Counted from the first letter of the stretch, positions 1-6,084 are shown. The stretch is 6,869 nucleotides of DNA from SLFT01 sp964493075 (GCA_964493075.1 CAZBNU010000219.1:1-6869); one strand, 5' to 3'. Notes: a model not told the origin generated them from the sequence alone. Numbers and translations: made by a program.

Positions 1-99
1 GTGGTCGAATCGAAGATTCCTGATCCTGCACGATACGGCTTCAGTGTGGATACGCCTGCGGACCTGGAACGGGCAGAAAAGATGATTAATGCACATTAA
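1..99 (+). CDS. C-terminal end of a nucleotide-sugar cytidylyltransferase, probably KdsB-like (5' partial)
   Basis: The first frame is open from base 1 and ends at a TAA at 97-99, leaving the last 32 residues of a protein that starts outside the window. The tail reads RYGFSVDTPADLERAEKMI. This matches the C-terminal (V/I)DTP(A/E)DLERA signature of cytidylyltransferases, best known in KdsB (CMP-Kdo synthetase), which activates Kdo for lipopolysaccharide in the cytoplasm. SpsF-like or CMP-acylneuraminate synthetases can end in a similar way, and IspD has a related TTPEDL motif, so the exact substrate is not settled by 32 residues. The catalytic N-terminal nucleotide-binding loop is outside the window. 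The next gene begins 50 bases downstream on the same strand with its own ribosome binding site. Confidence 0.5.
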   Translation: MVESKIPDPARYGFSVDTPADLERAEKMINAH

Positions 100-149
100 G
101 TGACATCCTCAAATGCAATTATGGAACTAGCAAATGGAGGATTTGGATT

Positions 150-632
150 ATGGAGGACACTGATTTTGCGATTATTTTCTCGATTATAAAGTGGATTGTT
201 ACCGTTGTATTCAGTCTGTTTTTCTTAGCCGTAGTAATAATGAACCTGTTACCAAAAGGCGGGCAGTCAAACGAATCTGCGGCTATAGGCAATCTGCGTA
301 CCGTAGGTGGTGCCCAGGCTGCTTATAAGTCACTCGAAGGAGGCTATGCCAGCACCTGGAAAGAACTGCATGATGATCCAATTAAGGCAGGCGAACCTGC
401 CTATCTTGACATTGATCTTTCTGTAGAGGTTCAGGGGTATAGATTCATATTGAAGTCTGCCGGTGATTCATTGACGGGTACAAATGGTACTGACGTGTAT
501 ACGGATTTCACATGCATCGCAGTGCCAACTAAATATCAAAAAGGAAGCAAACGTAGTTTCTATATTGATTCAACTGATGTTATTCGCTTTGAATATGGAA
601 AGAATGCGACCATAGATTCTGAGCCTATCTGA
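150..632 (+). CDS. Single-pass membrane protein with a type IV pilin/pseudopilin-like outer domain, lacking a prepilin peptidase site
   Basis: This is a 160-residue protein. GGAGG at 136-140 lies nine bases before the ATG and supports the start. Residues about 7-34 form one long hydrophobic helix. A segment NESAAIGNLRTVGGAQAAY (41-59) follows, then GGYASTWKEL (64-73), GYRFIL (96-101) and RSFYIDSTDVIR (135-146). In pseudopilin-like proteins of environmental bacteria this order is familiar: a helix carrying N/ESAAIxxLRTI..AQ, a GY(x)F strand, and a closing strand reading RSFxxDxxGVIR. The canonical prepilin leader (G or A followed by F-T-L-x-E) is absent: the N-terminus is MEDTDFAIIF with acidic residues, so processing by a prepilin peptidase is not expected. 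It may therefore be an anchored pilin-fold protein and not a pilus subunit. The coding sequence is more AT-rich than the genes from 879 onward. No other secretion or pilus gene is in the window. The family link is inferred from motif order. Confidence 0.6.
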   Translation: MEDTDFAIIFSIIKWIVTVVFSLFFLAVVIMNLLPKGGQSNESAAIGNLRTVGGAQAAYKSLEGGYASTWKELHDDPIKAGEPAYLDIDLSVEVQGYRFILKSAGDSLTGTNGTDVYTDFTCIAVPTKYQKGSKRSFYIDSTDVIRFEYGKNATIDSEPI

Positions 633-757
633 AGAAACTTATTCACAAAGACGGAGTGGAGATTAAAAAGAGATTAGGTTACCAACTATAATTCTTGTTA
701 ACCCATATCTTTTTAACAACGAATAGCAGAAGCGAAAAGCAAATGATTGATTTCAAT

Positions 758-785
758 ATCCCAGCGGGATTCTGCATACATATGT
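758..785. repeat. Two short palindromes upstream of the 403-residue protein gene
   Basis: The 246-base gap before the gene at 879 is AT-rich. It contains ATCCC-AGC-GGGAT (758-770), a perfect 5-base inverted repeat, and the 8-base palindrome ACATATGT (778-785). They lie about 100 bases before the start codon, where an operator could be. No clear -35/-10 pair was found with them, so function is uncertain and chance is possible. Confidence 0.25.
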
Positions 786-878
786 TGGCATCTCGATACT
801 ATATCCGGAACAAAAAAGATGTGGGTAATGACAAGAATTTATTTTTGAACCGAGCCATTGTGAACGAAAGGGAATATC

Positions 879-2090
879 ATGAAGATGGATACAGACATTC
901 TGGACAGCATCGCGGCACGGTTGAGTGATGAAACGCTGGAACACATTGAAGAGGTGGTGGAGCGGATTGTGGAGGTAAAGGAGCGCGGCGGCAAGGTGGC
1001 GGTGGTTACCGGCAGCGGCCCGAATGTCCACGAAGGAGTAACTACGCTTATTGCAACCCTTATGAATGCGGGGATTGTGGATGGCGTATCCACCAGTTCT
1101 GCTGTAGTCGCTCACGAAATGGGCGGCGCTCTGGATAAGGTGAAGCGGTGTCCGGGCAAGCCTTTGGGCGTACCGGCGCACCTGTTGCCCCGGGGTGATG
1201 AATTCGAGTTATCCATCATCAGCGATGAACTGCTGGACACTATTTGCGATTATATGCCGCTGGACCTTGATCTGATTGATGTGCTTCGTGCTACCGAAGG
1301 CAAAACCATCATCAAGGCGGCAGGCAACCTCGGTTATCCCATGGGTCTGTATCTGGAACACCTATCAGATGAAATTATGATGCTTGCCCGCGCTTCCGGG
1401 CGCAGTTTTGAGGAAGTGGCTGGCATGGGTGCGGACAGTCGCACCATGATCGGCGCAGGCGCACGACGCGGTCTGCCGGTACTGGTGACCATTCCGCAGC
1501 TGGTGGGCGGCGGCGCCATCGGCTTGAACATCGGTGACAGCATCAGCTTGCGGGAACGCGCCTCGCGGCTTGCACGCATGCTGGATGAGGCCGATGTGAT
1601 TATAGAAAGCGCGGTGGCACTGACCCAGGAAATACACGACGGTCCCCTTGAAACCCACACCGGCCACGGAATGTGGTCCGGCTGGATGGGGCACTACACG
1701 TATTCGCTGGAAGGAAAGACGCTGGTGCGTATTGATCTCGATCCCGCACTGGCGCAGGTCTGCCGCGCTGAAAAATCAGGAGGTGAAGTGCAGCGCGCCA
1801 TTGCCGAGGGGCTTCCCAAGACCAAACTATTCAAAGTGCCCTTCCGCATGGAAATGTCCGGTTTTGCGCGTCATCCCGGCAGTATTCCGGTTATTGGCGA
1901 CATTGGCGTGGTGTGGCCGTTGTTGGCGCACCGCATTTCGTCCCGGCTGGGCATTGCCCTGGACTTCATGTCCTACCCGCAGGACACCGACGCAGGCAAG
2001 GCCATGCGTGAATTTATCGTCCGCGAGGTAGCGCCGCTGGACCGTGCAAAGATGGTGGAGGCCACGCGGGGTGTTGCGGGACTGAAATAG
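879..2090 (+). CDS. Uncharacterised conserved protein, possibly of the deoxyhypusine synthase / LOR-SDH-like fold
   Basis: This 403-residue cytoplasmic protein has no signal peptide or membrane segment. AAAGGGAA at 867-874 lies just before the ATG. I do not recognise a named family. What can be seen: a glycine-rich strand-turn GKVAVVTGSGPNVHEG (38-53); NAGIVDGVSTSSAVVAHEMGGAL (63-85); GKTIIKAAGNLGYPMG (141-156); RRGLPVLVTIPQLVGGGAIGLNIGDS (196-221); a His-rich turn ETHTGHGMWSGWMGHY (258-273); and IPVIGDIGVVWPL (336-348). The pattern of a GxxPN..xG helix, a VD.(V/L).T..A strand, and a later IPV...P...GGAIG segment recalls the NAD-binding core of deoxyhypusine synthase and of the archaeal LOR/SDH (TIGR00300) family. 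That would suggest a Rossmann-like dinucleotide-binding enzyme. This is fold-level resemblance by eye only, and the active-site lysine of deoxyhypusine synthase was not located. The PurF-like gene follows 220 bases downstream on the same strand. Confidence 0.6.
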   Translation: MKMDTDILDSIAARLSDETLEHIEEVVERIVEVKERGGKVAVVTGSGPNVHEGVTTLIATLMNAGIVDGVSTSSAVVAHEMGGALDKVKRCPGKPLGVPAHLLPRGDEFELSIISDELLDTICDYMPLDLDLIDVLRATEGKTIIKAAGNLGYPMGLYLEHLSDEIMMLARASGRSFEEVAGMGADSRTMIGAGARRGLPVLVTIPQLVGGGAIGLNIGDSISLRERASRLARMLDEADVIIESAVALTQEIHDGPLETHTGHGMWSGWMGHYTYSLEGKTLVRIDLDPALAQVCRAEKSGGEVQRAIAEGLPKTKLFKVPFRMEMSGFARHPGSIPVIGDIGVVWPLLAHRISSRLGIALDFMSYPQDTDAGKAMREFIVREVAPLDRAKMVEATRGVAGLK

Positions 2091-2257
2091 TGTGCCACTT
2101 TCAGTACCGACATGCTGGACTTGCACTGGTCGGATTCACTATCATGGTATGCAAAGAGCACTGGCAATAACTTAGGAGCATTGGGAGACTAAGGTTTGAT
2201 GCATGCCGCGAGCGCTATTATTTGCAAACAGGCACTGTTGTGTCCGGATGCGTAGAT

Positions 2258-2290
2258 GCGTTCATGGGCGTTAATTATGAAAATGAACGC
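2258..2290. repeat. Inverted repeat in the leader of the PurF-like gene
   Basis: GCGTTCAT (2258-2265) and ATGAACGC (2283-2290) are perfect 8-base arms separated by 17 bases. The downstream arm ends five bases before the AAAGGAA ribosome binding site (2295-2300). A tandem pair GATGCGTA/GATGCGTT (2247-2262) overlaps the upstream arm. The element could be a transcription-factor operator or an mRNA hairpin next to the ribosome binding site. No convincing promoter was found beside it. Confidence 0.4.
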
Positions 2291-2310
2291 GTGAAAGGAA
2301 AGCATATATC

Positions 2311-3765
2311 ATGGGCGGTTTTTTTGCTGTGGCGTCCAAGGAAGACTGTGTAAGTGATTTGTTTTATGGCACCGACTACCACTCCCATCTGGGCACCTGC
2401 CGCGGCGGCATGGCAGTTCTGGGCGAGCGGGAATTCCACCGCCACATTCATGACATCTCGAATGCACAGTTCCGGTCGAAATTCGAAGATGATGTCAGTA
2501 CCATGGAAGGGTATACCGGCATCGGCGTTATCAGCGATAACGAGTCGCAACCGCTGATTATCGGTTCCCATCTGGGCAATTATGCCATTGTTACCGTGGG
2601 GGTGATCACCAATCTTGAAGCCCTTGCACGGGACGCCTATCACAGGCGCATCACCCATTTCTCGGAGATGAGCAGCATTGGTATCAATCCCACAGAGCTT
2701 GTGGCAACCCTGATCAATGAGGGTTCTACCTTTGCCGAGGGCATCGCTATTGCCCAGGAACGGATAGAGGGCTCCTGTTCCATCCTGTTGTTGACCAGGG
2801 AGGGTATTTATGTGGCCCGTGATTTTCTCGGGCGCACCCCCGTCATTATCGGCAAAAAGCCCGGCGCCTTTGCGGCCACCTTTGAAACCACCGCTTTTCC
2901 CAATATGGACTACACGGTGGAGCGTTACCTAGGTCCCGGCGAAATCGTGTTGATGACCCCGGAAGGCCTGGAACAAAAACGGCCGCCCCAAAAATACATG
3001 CAGGTTTGCGCTTTCCTGTGGGTGTATTACGGATTCCCCGCATCCAGTTACGAAGGGATCAACGTGGAAGCAGCCCGCTACCGGTGCGGCGCTGCCCTGG
3101 CCGACCGGGATACGGTGGAGGTGGACCTGGTGGCGGGCATACCGGATTCCGGCACCGGACACGCCATTGGGTATGCAAACCGCAAGCATGTGGCCTATGG
3201 CCGCCCCTTCGCAAAATACACGCCCACCTGGCCACGCAGCTTCATGCCGCAGGTGCAGGAAGTACGCAACCTCGTGGCGCGCATGAAACTGGTGCCTGTA
3301 CCCGAACTGGTGATGAACCAGCGGTTACTGTTCTGTGATGACTCCATTGTGCGCGGCACCCAGCTGGCAGATACCATCAAACGCCTTTACGAAGCGGGCG
3401 CACGGGAAATCCACATGCGTCCCGCCTGTCCGCCCCTCATCTACGGCTGCAAGTTTCTCAACTTCTCCCGGTCAAAATCCGAACATGACTTGGCGGGCCG
3501 CCGCTCCCTGCGTGAACTTGAGGGCGGCGAAGATCGGGCACTCGAAGAATATGCGAATCCCGAGTCCGACCGGCACAAAGCCATGGTGGACCGTATCCGG
3601 CAGCGCCTGTCCCTGACATCGCTCACCTATCAGCGTCTGGACGACCTTGTAACGGCCATCGGCCTGCCCAAAGAAGACCTCTGCACCTATTGCTGGGACG
3701 GATGCGAAGGGTGCCGCGGAAAACAGATGACCCTCGAAACGGCAATGCCCGATGAGGCTGAGTGA
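2311..3765 (+). CDS. PurF paralogue with a degenerate glutaminase domain, intact phosphoribosyltransferase domain and Fe-S cysteines
   Basis: This 484-residue protein is close to PurF length. AAAGGAA (2295-2300) precedes the ATG by ten bases. PurF makes phosphoribosylamine from PRPP and glutamine, the first step of purine synthesis. The N-terminal Ntn-hydrolase domain (1 to about 230) aligns with PurF but starts MGGFF where PurF has MCG(I/V), so the nucleophile Cys is Gly2. The arginine of the GHxRY(S/P)T segment is missing (GIGVISDNESQP, 70-81). The oxyanion Asn of HNGNLTN is Val (TVGVITN, 95-101), and the Asp before TE is Pro (NPTEL, 126-130). The transferase domain is kept: VAGIPDSGTGHAIGYA (274-289), a flexible-loop match KYTPTWPRSFMP (302-313), and the PRPP motif LLFCDDSIVRGT (339-350). 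C233, C380, C458 and C461 match the four [4Fe-4S] ligands of Bacillus-type PurF; C465 and C468 are extra. I infer that it cannot use glutamine in the usual way and acts on PRPP with ammonia or another nucleophile. It is probably not the housekeeping PurF. From memory, MGGFF-type PurF homologues occur in Bacteroidota and clostridia. Confidence 0.9.
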   Translation: MGGFFAVASKEDCVSDLFYGTDYHSHLGTCRGGMAVLGEREFHRHIHDISNAQFRSKFEDDVSTMEGYTGIGVISDNESQPLIIGSHLGNYAIVTVGVITNLEALARDAYHRRITHFSEMSSIGINPTELVATLINEGSTFAEGIAIAQERIEGSCSILLLTREGIYVARDFLGRTPVIIGKKPGAFAATFETTAFPNMDYTVERYLGPGEIVLMTPEGLEQKRPPQKYMQVCAFLWVYYGFPASSYEGINVEAARYRCGAALADRDTVEVDLVAGIPDSGTGHAIGYANRKHVAYGRPFAKYTPTWPRSFMPQVQEVRNLVARMKLVPVPELVMNQRLLFCDDSIVRGTQLADTIKRLYEAGAREIHMRPACPPLIYGCKFLNFSRSKSEHDLAGRRSLRELEGGEDRALEEYANPESDRHKAMVDRIRQRLSLTSLTYQRLDDLVTAIGLPKEDLCTYCWDGCEGCRGKQMTLETAMPDEAE

Positions 3766-3809
3766 TACCGTTCACAGATTAACGATCTTTGTACTGGAGA
3801 AGCACGCTC

Positions 3810-5105
3810 ATGGATAGTAGATGCTTGCAAACACGCAGAACCTTCCTGAAGCGCCTTGGTGCGCTGGGCGTGGCGCCGTTTATTGTGCCATCGTCGGTAT
3901 TCGGCGCTACTTCACCGAACTCAACAATTCAGGTGGGCATCATCGGCACAGGCGGGCGTGGACGCAGCCATATCATTGACCTCTTTGAAAATTACCGGGA
4001 CACGGCGCGGGTGGTTGCCCTGTGTGATGTGAACGCGAACCATCTCGACAAGACGAAGAAGATGGTGGATGAGATGTATCAGGATAGTCTGTGCGCCACG
4101 TTCGCAGATTTTCGGGAGTTGATTGCGCGCGAGGACGTGGATGCCGTGTTCATCACCACGCCGGAACACTGGCATGCCATTCCTGCGCTGGCGGCGATTC
4201 GTGCGGGCAAGCATGTCTTTGTGGAAAAGCCCCTCGCCTACACGCCTGCGCAGGGACGCGCCATTGTGGATGCGGTGAAGCAGTTTGGCGTTGCCTTTCA
4301 ATACGGCACACAGCAGCGGTACGCCAGTGAATATCAGCGTGCCTGTATGTTGGCGCGCAACGGTTATCTCGGCGCGTTACAAACGGTGCGCGTAGGATCG
4401 CCCTTCGGTCTGCGTGGCGGCAGCGCGGCACCGATAGACCCACCGGATGGGCTGGACTATGATTTCTGGCTGGGGCCTGCGCCATATAAGCCTTACACCG
4501 ACGGACGATGCGACGGCAGCGGCGGCACAGGCTGGTATCACATCCGCGACTATTCCGGCGGCTGGATCACGGGCTGGGGTTCCCACGACTTGGACATTGC
4601 CCACTGGGGCATGGACATGGACAACGGCGGCCCGGCGGAAGTGTCCGGCGAAGCGGAGCACGACACAACGGGCGTATACGACACGGCGTGGCGGTGGCGG
4701 TTCGAATGTGCCTATCCGAATGATGTGAAGGTGGTTTACGCAAGCGAGGATGAAAACCGGCATGGCGTGCGCTTCGAGGGCGAGGACGGCTGGGTGTTCG
4801 TTAACCGCGGCGTAATCGAAGCGGAACCCGAATCGCTGCTCACGCTACCTTTCAAGGATTCAGATATTCACCTCGACCGACCTATTCGCCATCTGGAAGA
4901 TTTCTTCCATTCCATCCGTACCGGGCAACGCACCGTCGCAAACATAGATGCCGCCCACAGCGGCGCCAACGCCTGTCATATTTGCAACATCGCCGCCGAA
5001 CTGGAACGCACCGTCACCTGGGACGCCGCAACGGAACGCTTCATAGACGACGAAGAAGCGAACCGGCTGCTGTCCCGAGCCATGCGCGGGCCGTGGCACT
5101 TGTAA
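3810..5105 (+). CDS. Tat-exported Gfo/Idh/MocA family NAD(P)-dependent oxidoreductase
   Basis: This protein is 431 residues from the ATG at 3810. I prefer that start to the in-frame TTG at 3789 because GGAGA (3796-3800) lies nine bases before the ATG. The N-terminus is a twin-arginine signal: RRTFLK at 9-14, a moderately hydrophobic stretch, and a cleavage-like PSSVFGA (27-33). The mature part begins with the Rossmann motif VGIIGTGGRGRSH (42-54), which binds NAD(P). The family EKP motif is at 139-141 (GKHVFVEKPLAYTP), and GSHDLDIAHW (257-266) holds the Asp/His residues near the active site. PEHWHAIPALAAIRAGKH (118-135) is also typical. Relatives oxidise or rearrange sugars, inositols and glycosides in the periplasm, often with tightly bound cofactor, and are very abundant in Planctomycetes, Lentisphaerae and similar groups. 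The substrate cannot be told. The gene starts 44 bases after the PurF-like gene, so co-transcription is possible. It ends 17 bases from the convergent toxin gene. Confidence 0.9.
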   Translation: MDSRCLQTRRTFLKRLGALGVAPFIVPSSVFGATSPNSTIQVGIIGTGGRGRSHIIDLFENYRDTARVVALCDVNANHLDKTKKMVDEMYQDSLCATFADFRELIAREDVDAVFITTPEHWHAIPALAAIRAGKHVFVEKPLAYTPAQGRAIVDAVKQFGVAFQYGTQQRYASEYQRACMLARNGYLGALQTVRVGSPFGLRGGSAAPIDPPDGLDYDFWLGPAPYKPYTDGRCDGSGGTGWYHIRDYSGGWITGWGSHDLDIAHWGMDMDNGGPAEVSGEAEHDTTGVYDTAWRWRFECAYPNDVKVVYASEDENRHGVRFEGEDGWVFVNRGVIEAEPESLLTLPFKDSDIHLDRPIRHLEDFFHSIRTGQRTVANIDAAHSGANACHICNIAAELERTVTWDAATERFIDDEEANRLLSRAMRGPWHL

Positions 5106-5117
5106 CAGGAACAGAAC

Positions 5118-5132
5118 GGAATTTACAATTCC
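5118..5132. repeat. Short perfect inverted repeat between convergent genes
   Basis: GGAATT (5118-5123) and AATTCC (5127-5132) are perfect 6-base arms around a 3-base TAC loop. The repeat sits between the stop of the oxidoreductase (5103-5105) and the end of the toxin gene, and it overlaps the toxin stop codon (5123-5125). It could form a small hairpin in both transcripts. It has no GC-rich stem and no U-tract, so it does not qualify as an intrinsic terminator. Confidence 0.35.
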
Positions 5133-5566
5133 AGATCACCCAAGTACCGTATCTGATACGCGGTCTTGCGCAGTTGTCGCACAAGCCGCATGTCGGCAGT
5201 AATAAGCGGCGTGTTTGTGTGCGCTGACACAGCCACATAGCAGGCATCGTATACGGAAATGGAATATTCAAGCGCAATCGCCAGAGCCGCAGTTGCGATG
5301 GTGTCCGCCTCAATAGGGACTATGTCCAACGCATGAATGGATTCAAGGTGTGCCTGTGCGTCTTTACGGGAGTAATCAAAACGCTTTACATATTTCCAGA
5401 GCACATTGGCGCATTCCACATAAAACAGGTCGGGCACATAAAAGATGCAGTTGGGTGATTCTGCCATCTGAAGGAAAAGGCGTCTTGCTTTATCAGCGTG
5501 CTCTTCCTCGACAACCAGTTTAATGCCAACACTGGCATCCACCACGCAGGATTCACAAGCGATCAT
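5123..5566 (-). CDS. vapC: PIN-domain toxin, VapC/FitB-like ribonuclease
   Basis: This 147-residue protein is slightly longer than the common VapC size of about 130-140. The four acidic residues of the PIN active site are visible: D10 in CVVDASV, E51 in FYVECANVLW, D107 in SVYDACYVAV and D125 in LITADMRL. They should hold Mg2+/Mn2+ for cleavage of RNA, usually tRNA or rRNA in this family. Its ATG overlaps the antitoxin stop by four bases (ATGA on the minus strand, 5563-5566), typical of translational coupling. Its own ribosome binding site is weak (GGGAAGA, spaced far from the start), which fits toxin made only when the antitoxin is translated. All four acidic residues are present, so the toxin looks intact. 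The RNA target is unknown. Confidence 0.9.
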   Translation of the reverse strand: MIACESCVVDASVGIKLVVEEEHADKARRLFLQMAESPNCIFYVPDLFYVECANVLWKYVKRFDYSRKDAQAHLESIHALDIVPIEADTIATAALAIALEYSISVYDACYVAVSAHTNTPLITADMRLVRQLRKTAYQIRYLGDLEL

Positions 5567-5805
5567 CGTTCACGGTCTTCCCGAAGCAACATGACGCTGT
5601 CCGGCATGTTTGTTTGCGGCACGAAACGCCTGCGCCGCATTTTTTCAATAATAATTTGTTGATTAGCACGACGTTGTTGACCATCCACGGCCCGCCGCAA
5701 CAACATCACTACTTCAGCGCTCAGCGATTGGTTTTCTGTTGCCGCCAAGGCCTTGAGCTGTTCATAAAGCACATCAGGAATACTGCGCACATGTAGTGTA
5801 GCCAT
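5563..5805 (-). CDS. vapB: Ribbon-helix-helix antitoxin, FitA/VapB-like
   Basis: This 80-residue protein lies directly upstream of the PIN toxin. Residues 3-9 (TLHVRSI) form the predicted DNA-binding beta strand of a ribbon-helix-helix protein. Two helices follow, LYEQLKALAATENQ (13-26) and SLSAEVVMLLRRAVDG (27-42); the pattern resembles FitA of Neisseria (R-N-L...LK..A...GRS..AE.R..L). The C-terminal half is basic in the middle (EKMRRRRF, 54-61) and then acidic, and would wrap around and block the toxin. An AAGGAG ribosome binding site (minus strand, complement of 5813-5818) is seven bases before the ATG. The antitoxin-toxin complex should repress its own promoter, where two palindromes are found. 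Confidence 0.88.
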   Translation of the reverse strand: MATLHVRSIPDVLYEQLKALAATENQSLSAEVVMLLRRAVDGQQRRANQQIIIEKMRRRRFVPQTNMPDSVMLLREDRER

Positions 5806-5821
5806 TGTCTGTCTCCTTAGA

Positions 5822-5835
5822 TTTCATCCATGAAA
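5822..5835. promoter_or_regulatory. Candidate antitoxin operator O1 (palindrome at the transcription start)
   Basis: TTTCAT and ATGAAA are perfect 6-base arms around a 2-base centre. The site lies just downstream of the -10 element of the antitoxin promoter, covering the expected transcription start. Its position fits repression by the ribbon-helix-helix antitoxin. No binding evidence is available. Confidence 0.45.
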
Positions 5836-5836
5836 G

Positions 5837-5865
5837 ATTATAACGGAATATGTTGCATAGTGCAA
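5837..5865 (-). promoter_or_regulatory. Sigma-70-type promoter of the antitoxin-toxin operon
   Basis: On the minus strand, TTGCAC (complement of 5860-5865) and a perfect TATAAT (complement of 5837-5842) are separated by exactly 17 bases. The expected start is near 5830, giving a leader of about 25 bases that contains the AAGGAG ribosome binding site. This is the best promoter match in the window. Confidence 0.75.
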
Positions 5866-5866
5866 C
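5852..5866. promoter_or_regulatory. Candidate antitoxin operator O2 (palindrome over the -35 element)
   Basis: GTTGCA and TGCAAC are perfect 6-base arms around TAG. The palindrome covers the -35 hexamer of the antitoxin promoter, so a bound protein would exclude RNA polymerase. Its centre lies about 30.5 bases from the centre of the palindrome at 5822-5835, close to three DNA turns, which would place both on one face of the helix. Confidence 0.5.
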
Positions 5867-6006
5867 CTTGATGCATGCGCAGTTTCTCTTCATTTTTCTG
5901 CTAACTCTGTTATAGTTATGCTTATCAAAACATTGTGCATTTAACGGATCAGAGCGGTGACAGGCTTCCTTCATGCAAATTAAACATCAAAAGTTCAATT
6001 TGCAGA

Positions 6007-6036
6007 TTGTCGAAAGCAAAGAACAGGGAGTATAAT
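6007..6036 (+). promoter_or_regulatory. Sigma-70-type promoter of the HEAT-like protein gene
   Basis: TTGTCG (6007-6012) and a perfect TATAAT (6031-6036) are 18 bases apart. Transcription would start near 6043, about 42 bases before the ATG at 6085. The promoter diverges from the antitoxin promoter, so the 5806-6084 gap serves both genes. Confidence 0.6.
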
Positions 6037-6084
6037 CGTTGCATTGCATCTCTGATTTGATGTGCCGTTAAAAAGGAGCTTCTC

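Noticed and set aside
677..714. Possible intrinsic terminator after the pilin-like gene: GGTTA/TAACC arms followed by five T
   Set aside because: The stem is only five AT-rich pairs with a 17-base loop; too weak to call.
695..928. 77-codon open frame starting with TTG before the 403-residue protein gene
   Set aside because: No ribosome binding site, no recognisable domain, low-complexity composition, and it overlaps the well-supported gene at 879 by 50 bases.
753..1181. Minus-strand open frame of 142 codons over the start of the gene at 879
   Set aside because: It is antisense to a strong coding sequence and encodes a protein with no recognisable motif; it is a shadow frame.
2121..2154. Possible promoter with TTGCAC and TATCAT or TATGCA before the PurF-like gene
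   Set aside because: Spacers of 13 or 22 bases are outside the usable range.
2311..2319. A single sequencing error turning the PurF Cys2 into Gly
   Set aside because: The arginine, the oxyanion asparagine and the aspartate of the glutaminase site are also changed, so the domain is truly degenerate.
3789..3809. Upstream TTG start adding seven residues to the oxidoreductase
   Set aside because: The GGAGA site at 3796-3800 is correctly spaced for the ATG at 3810 and would lie inside the coding sequence of the longer form.
5888..5916. Possible second plus-strand promoter with TATAGT at 5911-5916
   Set aside because: The matching -35 (CTTCAT) is poor, and a better promoter for the same gene lies at 6007-6036.
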